Origin: Hyaloscypha bicolor E
Taxonomy: Eukaryota; Ascomycota; Leotiomycetes; Helotiales; Hyaloscyphaceae
Direction: 5' to 3'
Length of the DNA: 64,000 bases
Assembly (NCBI RefSeq): GCF_002865645.1
Contig: NW_020194684.1
Coordinates: forward strand, 5,619,952 to 5,683,951
Part shown: positions 25,601-37,900 of the stretch, piece by piece
Position numbering within the stretch: the stretch's first letter is position 1
Layout of the letters: each line of letters starts with the position of its first letter
Notes under the pieces: generated by a model
What the model was told of the DNA's origin: nothing
Database searches by the model: none
Seen by the model: the letters and a program-made list of their open reading frames with translations, nothing else
Made by a program: the position numbers and the translations under genes

Positions 25601-26172
25601 CACCAACTCGATCTAGGAAGACGACACCAACAAAACCAAAGGAGCCTCGGAAGAAAGCTCGGAAGCAGGCTATAGTCCTCTCTGACATCGAGGGTGATGG
25701 CGAAGAAAGTGATCAAACTCCCAGGGGACATCATCAAACGCGGAAGCGAATGGAATCCAGCCCAGCTGGTGACAGTGAAGGAGAAGGAGAAGATCTTCTG
25801 AAGAGTGAAGATCTATCAGAGGACAGTGATGTCAGCATTGGAAGCATGAAAGACTTCCTCGCTGACGGACCCTCTTCCAGCATCAGAAGTTGCCCCCTGG
25901 CTCGATCTTCAACGACACCTCCGGCGCTGGATCCAAGCTTGAAGCAATTCAAGAAGCCTTTTATACTCACAGCCACGCTGGAGACGAATGAGGATGACGA
26001 CGGCGATGACGATGAGGGCGATGATTTGCCTAACCTGCGCGACTTGGTTGGAACCTTTACAAAGCAACGCACTCAAGTGGCATCTGATGAACTGGAAGAA
26101 TACGTGAGGCCAGTGTCAAGGCAAAGGGAGAACAGAAGAAGAGTCGTACTCGACTCAGACAGTGACGAGTGA
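22666..26172 (+). CDS. MPH1: ATP-dependent DNA helicase Mph1 (FANCM ortholog)
   Basis: Intronless, 1168 aa from ATG 22666. The frame extends upstream to an earlier ATG at 22567, but [18 protein letters not shown] is the usual acidic Mph1 start. Superfamily 2 core: the Q-like [12 protein letters not shown], Walker A LPTGLGKT (K288), DEAH at 385-388, TATPG, and motif [15 protein letters not shown]. The long insertion between helicase domains (about residues 480-620) and the order of motifs fit the FANCM/Hef/Mph1 group. The C-terminal third is disordered and acidic, with Ser/Asp/Glu clusters and a terminal DSDSDE. Role in the family: fork regression and D-loop dissociation during recombination and crosslink repair. 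The length is close to other filamentous-fungal Mph1 proteins. Confidence 0.94.
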   Translation: MDEDDYDDIADEDLIEAFSQASQTLPPHPAKRRRISDGSADDDGTRRDRRRSYSVENGSGGDEETEKLKKKKKYKIHIADQEIPPTRIIGATQAEAHPDSSPYRIRGPIYKKPRPEPPPPTPPPFTVPPRFSGSIVESFKRQTSQPSQDNDFAHELEDLPSDAFSSPEYGSRPKEPIQVGSSSPRVAQENSRPRQRLVAPQQGLKQTTLFGGRALEEVPVSASQAKKVHNFIVDLPPETPTHHALNEEALRTWVYPTNLGTIRDYQYSIVKHGLFNNLLVALPTGLGKTFIAATIMLNFFRWTKDAKIVFVAPTKPLVAQQVNACFNIVGIPKSQTTMLTGEQVPALRKEEWDTKRVFFMTPQTLENDLASGIADPKNIVLLVVDEAHRATGNYSYVKVVSFMRRFNKSFRILALTATPGASVEAVQEVIDGLEISKVEIRTEESIDIQQYVHRRNIDQILLDPSDEMVMVKDLFAKALQPLVNQLCGQNAYWNKDPMSLTPFRMMQARKNWFKSEPARRASQGLKGMMNGLFSILASVAHSIKLLNFHGIGPFYSSIKDFKQGVDDKNKPSKYKSQIVDCPEFKKMMDRIQLWLSKDDFVGHPKLTYLCDTILNHFLDAGEGRLGENAPPSATRVIVFAEFRDSAEGIARVLNRHGPMIRASVFVGQADSKRSEGMNQQKQQETIEKFKNGVFNVIVATSIGEEGLDIGQVDLIVCYDASASPIRMLQRMGRTGRKRAGNIVLLLMRGKEEESFTKAKDNYEQMQKMINSGSRFNFRHDLSVRIIPRDITPVVEKKMIEIPIENTQDPSLPEPKRRLKRGLKKPPKKFHMPDGVHTGFQKASKLSADGTTLTDLDVTVKRSELVRTRLAPIPEPESVLLSPKEEEELREKYQNIPGTNFPEVEMPDVTVHCGAQRSLGPVVHVRHGEYTKRCVRLFKTLADSQDIIDRFTMPYGETEPSSNFWDLPDLVEDERDVGKPPTRSRKTTPTKPKEPRKKARKQAIVLSDIEGDGEESDQTPRGHHQTRKRMESSPAGDSEGEGEDLLKSEDLSEDSDVSIGSMKDFLADGPSSSIRSCPLARSSTTPPALDPSLKQFKKPFILTATLETNEDDDGDDDEGDDLPNLRDLVGTFTKQRTQVASDELEEYVRPVSRQRENRRRVVLDSDSDE

Positions 26173-26970
26173 TACATGTATTACAATTTTGAAGCATAGC
26201 GTTGGAGTTTCTGGGCCAGATGATGAGAAAACATTGCTCACTGTGTTGCGTCGAATTATGGCAAACACTAGACATAGATGATTGCTGGCTTAAAAAGAAA
26301 GAAGTCCAGTTCTATTGGTTCCAACCAGTCTCAAAAGCTGCGCATGCTCGAGTGCTCTGCGGCTTCTTACTTTCGAGGCCGTTAGCCCGAGGAGAAGATG
26401 CGGCGCCTTCCGGCCTCGCGATCAGACGAGCCGCACTTCGCCGGGGGAAGCCAAGTTTGGCAGGTGTGTCTGAATCAGGTGCAAAAAGAAGCACCGGTAA
26501 ATTCCATTAACACAAGAGCCCATGGTGTTGATCTCGACCTTGTGGGCGCGGAAGGCTACAGCAGCTTCGGTATCTTAGTGAGGGGAAAAGAAACTTCTTG
26601 GCGGGGGACAACCAGATGGACCCATTGCCTAGAGAGGTCGCCATTGCCATTGGTTGTTGACATTACCTAAAGAGGGGCAAGTCTGCCCGCAACTTCGCCT
26701 CCAGAGATTTACTGGCCTGCTCGAATCCGGAGATCTTTTGCACTGGAAAGTGGGGCTCCAAGAGATAGGCAGGCAGGCATGCACTGTAAGCTTCATGCAG
26801 CTCGGAGAAGCTCTTGCTCTTGACGATAGCTCGAAAGGATAAGACTCTTAAGCTCCCGCGGACTATTCTTTTCTCAGTGTCTTGCAAAGTCGCCCCAATT
26901 GTCCCATCAATTACTTCAGCTTGGTTCCGTCCTTCATTGACTCACAGCTGACACTCGAGAGGCATTCAAG
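26173..26970. other. Intergenic region
   Basis: 798 bp between MPH1 and the phosphatase gene. It contains only short frames without coding character and no recognised repeat. The right half is the presumed promoter of the phosphatase. Confidence 0.4.
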
Positions 26971-28462
26971 ATGCTTGCCACACAGATCCTCTTCCTTTCA
27001 ACCTTACTCCCACTTCTCCAAGCGCAGGAGACCGTCCTCGGTGTCTACATCTTTCACCGTCATGGAGATCGTACATCCAAGAACTTCGTTCCCACCACTT
27101 TGACAGACCTCGGGTACTACCAAGTGCACGCCGCCGGAGACTTCTATCGCAACCGCTACATCGACGCCAATGCCACCTCTAAGATCTTCGGCATCAGCTC
27201 CGATCTCGTCAAGAATTCCCAATTGAGCGTCGAAGCTCCTGTCGACACAGTTCTTCAGAATTCAGCTGCCGGATTCCTGCAAGGCCTTTACCCACCTGTT
27301 GGAGTTACGCTTGGGACTCAGAAGTTGGCCAATGGAACGAGCGTTGAGGCACCCTTGGGCGGATTCCAGCTCATTCCTGTTAATGCAATTGCTTCTGCTG
27401 CAAGCGGTGCAAACTCCGAAAATTCTCAGTGGCTTCAAGGACAGAGCGGTTGCAACAATGCTATTATTAGCTCGAACAATTACTTCTTCTCACAGGAGTA
27501 TATGACCGAGCTCAACAAGACGATGGATTTCTATCATAGCGTTTTGCCAGTTGTCAATGGTACCTTCAGTTTAGCTCAGGATAACTTTAAGAATGCTTAT
27601 TTAAGTGAGCTGTTTGATGTTATTTTCAAGAGTACGAGGCTAATTTGTGGTAGTCTATGACCTAGTTCATGTGTCCCAGATCCACAATTCAAGCATTCCG
27701 TCAGACAATCTTCTCACTCCAGAGACTGTCTTCCAACTCCAAACCTTGGCAGACAACCATGAATACAACCTCGCATTCAACTTAAGTGAACCAATCAGAG
27801 CTATCGCAGGAAGTGTTCTCGCCGCCCAAATCGTCCAACAGCTCAACATGACCATTACCGGAAAGTCCAAGTCCCAGATCGGCATCCAATTCGGCGCCTA
27901 TGCATCCTTCCTCTCTTTCTTTGGCCTTGCCCAGCTCCCCAAGGTCTCCGACAACTTCACAGGAATCGTCGACTACGCATCCTCCATGACCTTTGAACTG
28001 GTGACCAATGCCACAGTCACAGACACCTCCTATCCAAGCAACGACCAAATCTCCGTCCGCTTTCTCTTCTCCAACGGCACCACCTCCGAGCACCCTCTCA
28101 CCCCATACCCACTCTTCGGACAATCCGAGACCGTCCTCCCATGGAACACATTCGTGGACCAGATGAACCAGTTTGCCATCGGTGATCAAGCGGATTGGTG
28201 CACAAAGTGCGGAAACTCGACTGGTGTCTGCGCTTCTGCCACCTCGACTTCCACGGGGGCCTCTGGTTCCACAACTTCGTCGCCGTCAGCGGGAGGGATT
28301 TCAAAGGCTGTTGCAGGTGTCATTGGGGCTATGGTCACTCTTGCTGTCATTCTCGGCGTGGAGGCTCTTATTATGTTGCTGGCTGGCCTCAGAGTGGTGA
28401 ATAAGAAGCGATTGAGTGGGAGAGCTTCCCCGGAGTCTGCTTCTGCTGTCGCAAAAGCTTAG
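26971..28462 (+). CDS. Secreted/membrane histidine acid phosphatase-family protein
   Basis: Model join(26971..27604, 27654..28462), 480 aa, one 49-nt intron whose removal restores NAYLIYDLVHVSQIHNSS. A signal peptide covers residues 1-18. The branch-2 histidine phosphatase signature RHGDRT is at 30-35, with H31 the expected phospho-acceptor. Many N-x-S/T sequons suggest an extracellular, glycosylated protein. A Ser/Thr-rich stalk and one hydrophobic segment (AVAGVIGAMVTLAVILGV, near residue 435) followed by a short basic tail indicate a type I membrane anchor. The usual C-terminal His-Asp proton-donor motif is not evident; the equivalent region reads QFGAYASFLSFFG. Substrate unknown; catalytic activity should not be assumed. 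Confidence 0.88.
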
Positions 28463-28869
28463 TTTCGTGAAGAATTCGGCTGAGAATTTGCAGACAGCGG
28501 GGAGGATTGACGAATGATGAGAGAAAACGATACCATGGTACATAAATGCGAGTATTCGCTACAAATTATATATAATCATATATATATTTCTTGCTGTTGA
28601 CAGTCTTCGTCGAAGGTCTTCGAGATCACCCCGCCCTCCGATTTCGCTCTCCACCAACCAGGGTGAAAACTTCAGACGAAACGACTCTTGACATCATATA
28701 CCCCCGGAAATATGGCAAATATATTATAAAATAAAGATTTGGAACCTTCCTTATCAACAATATCTGTAGTCGTACATACGTGATATGGCCACCCATTTTC
28801 CACTTTCGGCGATAAGTAGCCCACCTCGGTAATAAGTAACTGGACCCTGGTCTGATAGTTTCGATCCGT

Positions 28870-28876
28870 TGAGTCA
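28870..28876. promoter_or_regulatory. Gcn4/CPC1-type site TGAGTCA
   Basis: Perfect TGAGTCA, 321 bp upstream of the aminotransferase ATG. This heptamer is the binding site of the bZIP activator of cross-pathway amino-acid control (Gcn4, CPC1, CpcA). Confidence 0.55.
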
Positions 28877-29065
28877 GGTACAGCCCACGCCCTTTGGAGA
28901 ACAAATTTCTTCCAGATTCCTATTTTCATACCTTGTGCGTCATGGTGGCATTCATCTAATCTTGCCTCTTATCTGAACCTTTAATACTTTCATCTATAGA
29001 TTGGGACGGTCCGGTCCGGAGTAATCTGACTACTTTTGTCTCAGGCACCCTGGGCATTGGCCAAG

Positions 29066-29072
29066 TGACTCA
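29066..29072. promoter_or_regulatory. Gcn4/CPC1-type site TGACTCA
   Basis: Perfect TGACTCA, 125 bp upstream of the aminotransferase start. It is the best-placed of three such sites. Confidence 0.65.
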
Positions 29073-29171
29073 GCTGGTCGATATAGGTGAGTTGGACTCC
29101 TTTGCTTCCCTTGGCTTCCCTTGGAGCTCATACTGGCTAGAACAATACTCTTATGGGCTGATAATTCTAAT

Positions 29172-29178
29172 TGAGTCA
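29172..29178. promoter_or_regulatory. Gcn4/CPC1-type site TGAGTCA
   Basis: Perfect TGAGTCA, 19 bp upstream of the aminotransferase start, so possibly inside the 5' UTR. Confidence 0.45.
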
Positions 29179-29196
29179 ATCGTTCACACCGCCGCC

Positions 29197-30730
29197 ATGA
29201 ACGGCCACGCAGTCGAGACAGCGAGCCATCTTATCCAGAACGGCGTCAACGCCGCAAAAACCTTGGTCCATGAACCGGAAATGCATGACCTCGATGTGTC
29301 GAAGCTGACGGTCTCTCTTACGAAATCTCCGGGCAAGGTCCCAGAGCCGGATTCGCTGGAGATATGGGATATGAAGACTTGTACGGATCATAGTACGGGT
29401 CCCATTAGCATATTTTCATCCCAGTTGGAACCCCACGCACACACTTACAACTCACTCTGGGCTTTTTGTCTGGGAATTATTTGTTTTGGGATTTTTGCTG
29501 ATATTCTCACAGTGGTCAAGGTCACATGGACCGACGATGTTGGATGGCATGCTCCCACCATTGAACCATACGGTCAACTCACAATGAGCCCAATTGCCTC
29601 ATGTCTGCATTATGCAACTCAATGTTTCGAGGGTCTGAAAGTTTACCGCGGATTTGACGGCAAACTGCGCTTGTTTCGTCCAGATAAGAACTGCGCTCGA
29701 CTGGTCATGAGTTCGGCTCGGGTTGCCTTGCCCACTTTCAATCCTAAGGAGTTAGAGAAGCTACTGAAGGCTTTCATGAAAGTTGATGGTCCAAGTAAGT
29801 CCTCTGTATCACCACTCGATGTTTGAAATTTATTAATGTGGAATAAAAGAATGGCTGCCAAAGAGCCGACCAGGAAGATTTCTTTATCTCCGTCCGGCAA
29901 TCATTGGCAACGGTGAGCAGATCGGAGTCACAGCACCATCTGAAGTCTTGATGTTCATCGTCGCAGTTGGTTGGCCAGACTTATCGTCAGGTACTCGGCC
30001 TGGAACATTGCCAAAGCCGCCAGGACTGAAGCTCCTTGCTTCCAAGAGCGATGTTCGTGCGTGGCCTGGTGGCTTTGGGTATGCGAAGGTGGGAGCTAAC
30101 TATGGTCCCGCTTTTGTAAGCCACATGGAGGGCAGGAAGATGGGGTATGATCAGATTCTTTGGCTGTTGGGTGCTGATTATCAGGTTCGCTCTACCTCAA
30201 CTCGATACTACTTCAGACTAACCGACTCCTCTAGGTCACAGAGGCTGGAGCAAGCAACTTCTTCATTGTGTGGAAAACAAAAGAGGGGAATTTGCAACTG
30301 GTTACTGCTCCGCTAGATGCAAAGGTCATTCTCGAAGGTGTTACGAGAGGAAGTGTACTTGAGCTCGCAAGACAACGGCTAGTATCCGGATCAGAGTACC
30401 TTCCCCCGAACATTACAGATCTCGAAGTCGTTGAAAGAAATTTCACCATGCTGGAAATTGAAGAGGCGTGGGAGGAAGGACGGATTGTAGAGGCTTTCTT
30501 GAGTGGTACTGCGTGAGTCTTCCCATGCACAACGAGTATGAGGTGTGCTGATGAGGTTTAGGTATTTCATTACCCCTGTTTCGGCTATCAGTTTTAGGGA
30601 TGAGGAGATCGACATTCCAATGGGGGATGGTACCAGTGGATATTATGCTGCTCTTTTGAAGAAGTGGTTGAAGGATATTATGTATGGGAATGTTCAGCAT
30701 GAATGGGGGGTTGTGATCGATGAAGAATAG
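29197..30730 (+). CDS. Branched-chain amino acid aminotransferase
   Basis: Model join(29197..29392, 29513..29794, 29850..30184, 30235..30512, 30562..30730), 419 aa. The ATG at 29197 has a strong context (GCCGCC) and is the first in-frame ATG. It is a fold-type IV PLP enzyme: GWHAPTIEPYG, the substrate-loop sequence ASCLHYATQCFEGLKVYRG, and AKVGANYGP with K239 as the expected Schiff-base lysine. VTEAGASNFFIVW and the GTAYFITPVSAI end of the domain are restored by splicing. It interconverts leucine, isoleucine and valine with their 2-oxo acids using glutamate/2-oxoglutarate. The N-terminus lacks an obvious mitochondrial presequence, so a cytosolic form is possible. Intron 1 is 120 nt, a multiple of three, and has no in-frame stop. 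Three Gcn4-type sites upstream imply cross-pathway control. Confidence 0.92.
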
Positions 30731-31037
30731 ATGAAGCAATTTAGGAAATAATGGGTTATGAGATCTGTATGTATTTTCCTTCGTTATTTTGCGTAGACAA
30801 AGATAATTTCTAGTTATTGCTCTTCATCTTGGTTTGGCTTCGTATGTGAGAAGAGACAATGATGAACAATCCAAAAATGTAAAAGCATTGGATTTGTGAA
30901 AGCTCAGAGTCCATTCGCACATTTAACCTCCGCTGTTATGGCGTTCCAAAAAAAAACGGGTTGAGATTCTTTGCAAAAGTGGAACATTTGTAGGTTGTCT
31001 TCTCCATTGTGTGGCCAAGTAGAACGGCCCTCGAGGT
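30731..31037. other. Short intergenic region before the transposable element
   Basis: Contains the 3' UTR of the aminotransferase and an A-run near 30948-30956. No other feature seen. Confidence 0.4.
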
Positions 31038-31039
31038 TA

Positions 31040-31110
31040 CTGAGGCCATTAGCGGGCTAGCGGACAAATCCGAGAAGCGAAAAGTGATTTTCTGATTTTC
31101 TGATTTTCGC
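31040..31110 (+). repeat. Left terminal inverted repeat (71 bp)
   Basis: Begins CTGAGGCC. Contains three copies of TGATTTTC in tandem near its inner end (31086-31109). Inverted partner at 40135-40205; the five mismatches are all at positions 9-11 and 15-16 from the outer end. Confidence 0.92.
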
Positions 31111-31181
31111 GCCCACACCCCCCCACCACACCTCACTAAAAAAAAAAAAGTACAGCATACACGCCTTATTCTCGACTACTC

Positions 31182-31487
31182 CTAACCCCCCCTTAGCTTG
31201 CGTGGTCCGTAAGGCAAATCCCATGGATTACGAGGCACATCTCCATCTCCCTTACTTTCTATATCCTCCGTATTGCCTATATTACTCGAATTATCTATAT
31301 CTCCTTCGTCCCCTTCTCCTCTAGTATCCTTACCCTCCTCTGCTATAACCTCCTTCCCCATTGCCTTCTGACCTTATATCTGTCTTTGTACTCGCTTTCT
31401 ATATCTTGTAGGCGGTCGAGACTTTGGTATAAAGGGTTTTGCAGATACGGAGCGAGGCTTTCCAGACTTGGTAGGATTAGTATTAAA
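31182..31487 (-). pseudogene. Decayed reading frame inside the TIR element
   Basis: On the minus strand a frame runs from a TGA at 31488-31490 to a TAG at 31182-31184, interrupted once by TAA at 31374-31376. It has clear protein character: a basic, Pro-rich stretch (AKPFIPKSRPPTRYRKRVQ), an acidic middle (EGDEGDIDNSSNIGN), and an end reading VPRNPWDLPYGPRK. Both internal stops can be explained by C-to-T change of CGA or CAA. The terminal stop lies only 72 bp inside the left TIR, as for the end of a transposase gene in a compact DNA transposon. I cannot assign the family. Confidence 0.5.
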
Positions 31488-34400
31488 TCAATGGAAAGTA
31501 TAGACTTTACTATTATTATTATATCTGTAATTTATATAAACGCTATTGAATTCGCCTTCTATAACTATATAGTATTTGAAAGGGCCCCTTGGTCTCTTCT
31601 TATTACTATAAGTAGTATAAGCTTAAGAGGATTTAGTTCCGTAAGTATATACCAAGCTTGCCTCCAGATTTGCCTTGCCTTTCTCTAATCCCTTTAGCTC
31701 CCTGCCCTAGTATAGCTCTATCTCTCTAACTTTAGCCTTATTATTAATTTGCTTTACTATTTTAGTAGTATTATTAGGTAGTATAAGGAAATTAAAGTAT
31801 TATTATAGAAAAGGAGGAGAAGGTTATATATAAGGAGGAAATCAAGGAATAAAGGGGTTTATTAGTTAAATATATTAACGGGAAAGAATATTATAGACTA
31901 AGTCTAGATTATTAGAGGATATATTATAAATATTATCTTTCTGCTTATTTATAGCTTTATTATCTTTTCTACTGCTTTTGCCTTTACTAGAGCTACTATC
32001 TAAAGCCATATTTAATATATCTTTAATAAAAGAAAGCTTTAATAATAGTATTATATATCGGAATTAAAGTTGTTTTTGAAAGGAAGTTAAGATTAAGGTT
32101 AAGGCTAAGATTAAAGCTAGTATAGCTATATCTTTATTATTTATCTTTAGGATATAAAAATATATATTTAATATAATTATTTAAATCCGAATAAATTTAT
32201 AATAAATAATACCTGAAAATAGAAATATTAATACTTAATAGCCCTAAATTAAATATATTTAAATATTAAAAAAATTATAATTTTAGGTATTATAGTTATA
32301 AAGATAAAAATATAAATATTCTTTCTTTTACTAACTTATAAAAGCTAAGGTATACTAATAATAATTAAACTATACTTGATTTATATAGTTAGCTAATTTA
32401 CTTTACTAATTATAAATAATTCAAGGTAATTTAAATCTCCTTAAATCTCTATATATAGCTTATTATATAAACTTCTATATCTCTATATTTAGTAATACTA
32501 TAATTATAATTTTTAAATAAGAAGAATTCCCTTATTCTAGTATATATAATTATATTTATTTTTTATTTTTTAAATATATAATTATTAAATTAGAGAGGCT
32601 CAAGAATTCTAAGTAATACTTTCTTCTAAGAGATATATATTCTTAATAAATAGTAAAAGTAAATATAGAATTATATAATAATATAATTACCTTATACTAG
32701 TAACTTTATTTTCTATAAAACTATAATTCTATTCTATCTTTACTCTAAAATCTCTATCCTTCTTCTATATTTTTTTGACTTTACTATTAATACCAAGAGC
32801 TTCTATCCTCTACTAATACCTTCTCTATTAATACCTTTATTAATATCTTTATTAATACCTCTATTAATACCAAGAGCTAATATCTAACTACCTTATAACC
32901 TTTCTCTCCTCCTCCTTACTTCTCCTTATTTCTCCTCCTTACTCCTCTTCTAAACCCCTCTTCCGAACTCCTTTTTCTTTAATACTTCTTCTATTAATAC
33001 TAAGAGCTAGTATCTAACTACCTTATAATCTTCTTCTCCTCTTCTAAACCCCTCTAAACCCCTTCTCTGAACCCCTCCTCTAAACCCCTCCTCCTTTAAT
33101 ACTTCTACTAATAATACTAAAAGCTAGTATCTAACTACTACTTCCGGATTACTTTTATCCAAAATTCCTATATTATAAATCTTTAACCTACTTACTCTTT
33201 AGAAAGCTAAATTTTAGATCTCTCCTTTCTTTCTCTAATATTTCCTTCTCTCCTTTTCTAATACCTCTTATACTTTTAGGCCCTTTAGAAGTACTCTTTC
33301 TCGAACTTCCAAAAAAGAGGCTAACTTCTATTTAGATTTCTCTAAACTTTAATACCTCCTTCCCTTCTTTAATACTTATAAAAGCTTTCGGGCTATTACT
33401 AAGTATCTTTATTCTTTATCTTGAAATATATACTAACTTATTCTTATAGGAAATAGTCCTTCTCTCTCTAATCTCAATTTCTTTAATATATACTTCTTGC
33501 CTTTAGGCTATTTAAATATCTCTCCGTTTACTTTTATAGAATATATACTAACTTACTTTTTAGTTCCTCTTGCCTTATCTCTCTTTTAATATTACTATAT
33601 ATATACCTAGTTAGTACTAGTTCTTATAACCTATAGTTAGGCTTTCTATTTATTAAATATCCGGATATTTTGTTTTACTTTTAATTTATATATTTTATTT
33701 TATATACTTTACTTTCCTTTTATTATAGATTAGAACTCAAATAGTATTTACCTTAAGTACTTATACTCTCGGGTATATAAGACTCCTATAGATCTTTCGG
33801 GATTATAAACTAGTCTATTTTAGTTTGGGAAAACTTCCTTAAGAATATTTCAGGAATTATAATATTTACTATAACCTCTTCTAAAGATTAATATAATATA
33901 GGTATTTCTGGTTTATTCTCTTTCTATAGAATAAACCGCTACTCTAAGTCTATATAAAAGTCCTAATTATTCCTTAAATTAAAATATAAGTACTTCTTAT
34001 TTCTATTAAATTAGGTATAAAGAATAGTAGGCGCCTTTGGGCTAGACTATAGTACTAGTTAAATACTAAAACTTCCTATACCTATCTTATAAACTTATAG
34101 TTCGAGATATATTATATTTAATAGGGCTTTTATATCTAATTACTTTATACTATAATAAAACGTCTTAGTATTATAATTAGGAGAGTTCTGCTTTATAATC
34201 TTATCTACTACTTATAGATTTTCTAGCTAATAAGTCTTAGCTAATAGCTAAGAAACTTATTAGCTACTTTATCTAAAGCCTCTAGAAGCGGGAAATTACC
34301 TTAATAAAAACTCAGTATTAAAAATAGGTTTAACTAATTAATTCAAATAAGGAATTTATAGTAGGAATCTCTATATATAGGTAATTTTATATAATGAACT

Positions 34401-34981
34401 CAAGTCCCTATCCCTGGTTATATAAGTAAGCCATATAAGAAACTCTTTCTGGCCTATTAAAGCAGTTCCTATTCCTAATTATATAAGTTATAATATATAA
34501 TAAACTCAAACTTTTCTTGGGTTATCTTTAGAAGAATTAGTAAGCTTTTCTAGATAGACTTATTAAGGCCTTGGTTTTCAAAAGTATTAGTCTAGCCTTC
34601 TTATTTCCCCTTTAGGTAATAATTTGGCTTTCAGGAATTATATATAAATATTAGAACAAATAAGGAGATATACTATATATACTTTCTAGATAAATTAGGA
34701 TAAAACCTATAGGATTCCTGTAATATTTTTATTAAATCTATAGTACTAGCTAGTAAAGACTTTAATAACCTTAATAAGACTTGAATTACGAGTCCGGCCC
34801 TTAGATTTCCCGCTTAATTTAAAGGTTAAGCAGTCTATAATAGATTACCTATTATGAAATATATTATACTTTTTTCCTAAAGAGTACCAGGTACTAGTAA
34901 TAATCCAGAAGCCTTAAAGCCCTTAAGATTCTTTATAAGTTTCGGGCTTTGGGGCTTTTCTATAGCTAGCCAATTATATAG

Positions 34982-37900
34982 AGTCACGTGACCACGCGGG
35001 TCCGGTATTAATATAAAGCAATTAGTAACTTTATATATAGATATAGTATAGTTTTTAGTATAGCTAGTCTAATATATTATATATTTATATATAAATACTT
35101 ATAATTTTATTATTATAATATAATATATCCTTAATATATCCTTAATATAAAAATTTCTTTATAACCCTAGACTTTTAGGAGCCTCCTCTATACTAAAGGC
35201 AAAGTATATAATACTATTTAAATATTAAATTCAAAAGGCAAAGAATTATAAAGGCCCTAATAATTATAAGACTTTATAAATTTGGGTAAATTTAAGTATT
35301 ATAAAAGTATTAAATTTAGTAGCCTGACTTTTAAATTATATAAGAACTAATTAAAAAGTATTACTTTAAAGTATTAATTATAAATTCTAAATATATATAT
35401 ATTTATAAGGAAATAAGACTCAAAATAGTACTAAGCTAATTATAAAATATAGGAAAAAATATATTAGATATTAGGTCTATTTTTTCTTAACTACCTTAAT
35501 CTCGGCAGACATTTATATATAATTTATTAGACCTTATATAATAAGTTTACTTAGGAGAAATAAGATTAATTAGCCTGAAAAGTTTAATAATAATAGTTAG
35601 ACTTCCGTTCGGGATAATAGGCAAAGTACTAGTAATAGCCCGGATACTTTGGGTTTTACCTATAAAGCTAAAGATATTATACCCGTTAATTTTCTATATC
35701 TAATAAGAAAAAGAAATAGTATATTTATATCTCTAATATACCTATTATTATAGAATAATACTTATATAGTCTATAAGATTAATTATAGTTTCTTTTATTA
35801 GAGGAAAAAATAGTAAAATTAAAAGAGAATCTAATAGCCTATTACTATTATTATTATTATTATTATTAGGATTAGCTTTAGTAGTATTTTTAGTAGTACT
35901 TTCTGTATTATCTTATAGCTTCCAGAAATTAGTAAATAGAAAAGAATCCTAGTATATATAAGTTAATTAAACCTAAAAACAAAAAAGGATCTATAGAAGA
36001 AATAAAGAATAAGAACCAGAATTAAAAAAAAGAATTATATATATACCTTTATTTACCTATCGGTTTATTAGATTTCTCCTTACTTTTAAAGTCTTATACC
36101 TATACTAGCGGGTAATACTTTCCTGGGCTCTCTGGGCCTCCTTAGTCTATTATTTAATCTTTTTAAGTTACTATATTTTCTAAATATTTTCTAGCTTTTT
36201 ATAAGTAATTTTAAGATAGAAATCTTTATATAGAATCTCTTTCTAAATATTTTCTAGCTCTTTATAAGTAATTTCAAGATAAATATCTTTATATAGAATC
36301 TTATCCTAATATAAAATAAGGAAAATTATCTAGATATCCTTAGGGCCTAGATATATACTATAATAAGAAAGGTTAAAGATAGTTTAAATAGAATCTAGTA
36401 AAACCATAAGTTCCTGGACTCTTTTACTATTAGGACTAGTATAGAATACTAGTTTATTTATATTATTAATAAATTAATAATAGCGGATAGGTCTACTAAT
36501 ATAGAAAGAGAAATAAGGAAATAGCTACTAAGAAACTATATTAGAAAGAATAGAAAAAACTCGATTATTTATTTTAAATTAAAAGCTATCTATTAAAAAA
36601 CATTTATTAGAATTTGTATAAAGAATCTAGTAAAAGAAATAGGAAAAAACTTACTATTAACTTCTTTAGAAAATTAGATAGTTCTTTACTTAGCTCTCTA
36701 ATTCTTTATATTATTAAATACCTACTTATAGAGAACTAGCTATAAAACCATAATCTATAATTTCATAAGACTAGATCCGGCTATATTTTGATTTATAAGA
36801 CCTTAAAGGGCTTTAGGTAGCCTATTACTAGTATAAGGAGCTATAGCCTAGGTAGTAGCCTAAATAACTCTCGTATTTATAGCCTATTAAGCTTATATAG
36901 TAGTATAAGTACTACTAGAAAAGTAGTTAGGTTAAGTAATATAGCTTATAGTAAAAGAAAATATGGAAGGGAATAGTTATAGGGCTATTAGAGTAGGAGA
37001 AGCCTGGGATAGAGTAGAACTAGTACCTGGCAGCTATATAGTAATAGTAACTAGAGGAATAGGTATAGTAAATATTTCTAAAAGAAAAGATATGGGATTA
37101 GGATACTAAGAAAAGCTAGGGATCTAAAATATCCCAGGTATAAAAAAAAGGGCAGATATAAACGGAATTCCAGAGTTATAAGGTTCAAGTTTACTAGTAT
37201 TACTACTCTAGGCAAGTAAAGTAATAGCCTCTATATTATATTTATTATTAGTAGATTAATAGAACTCATAATATTAGATATTATTATACTAGTATTTGGC
37301 TATAAGATATATAGTATTAGGGCAGGTTTTAAGAAATAATAGTACTATTTTAAGAAATAAGAATTTAAGGATATAGAATATTTATATAGTAGATAAACTT
37401 AATAATTCTATTAGTACTATTCTTAAAAATAAGAAGGGAGTTTCGAAAATAATATATTTAATAATAAATAATACTTATCTTAATATATCTAGTTACTCTA
37501 TAACTAGCTCATTTAACTACCCTATATTATTAGGAGTATTACTAATAAAGAGCTATTCCTGAGTAAAGTCCTGAATTATTAGGAACTATATAAGTATTCT
37601 TCTGGCCTATATATTATTTATATATTTTATATTTATTAGGATAACTTACTTAAGAATTCCATTTTATATAATAGTAATATTATATTTATTAATTAGCTTC
37701 TCGGACTCTCCCAATATTAGTAGCTGCCCTGAGGCTATATATATCCGGACTATATATTAGAGCTAGTAGTAAGCTTAAATATATAATTAGTTACTATTTC
37801 TATTAGTATCTCCTATATAAATATTAGCTATATTTATATTATAAAATATAAGCTTCTAATAATACTATTCTAGTATTTCTTTTGGCAGAAACTTATTAAT

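Larger units (their letters stand above)
28463..29196. other. Intergenic region with BCAT promoter
   Basis: 734 bp between the phosphatase and the branched-chain aminotransferase. An AT-rich TATA-like stretch lies at 28565-28588. Three Gcn4/CPC1-type heptamers are annotated separately. Confidence 0.6.

Noticed and set aside
29065..29196. N-terminal extension of the aminotransferase frame
   Set aside because: It starts at GTG, has no in-frame ATG before 29197, and carries two promoter-like Gcn4 sites.
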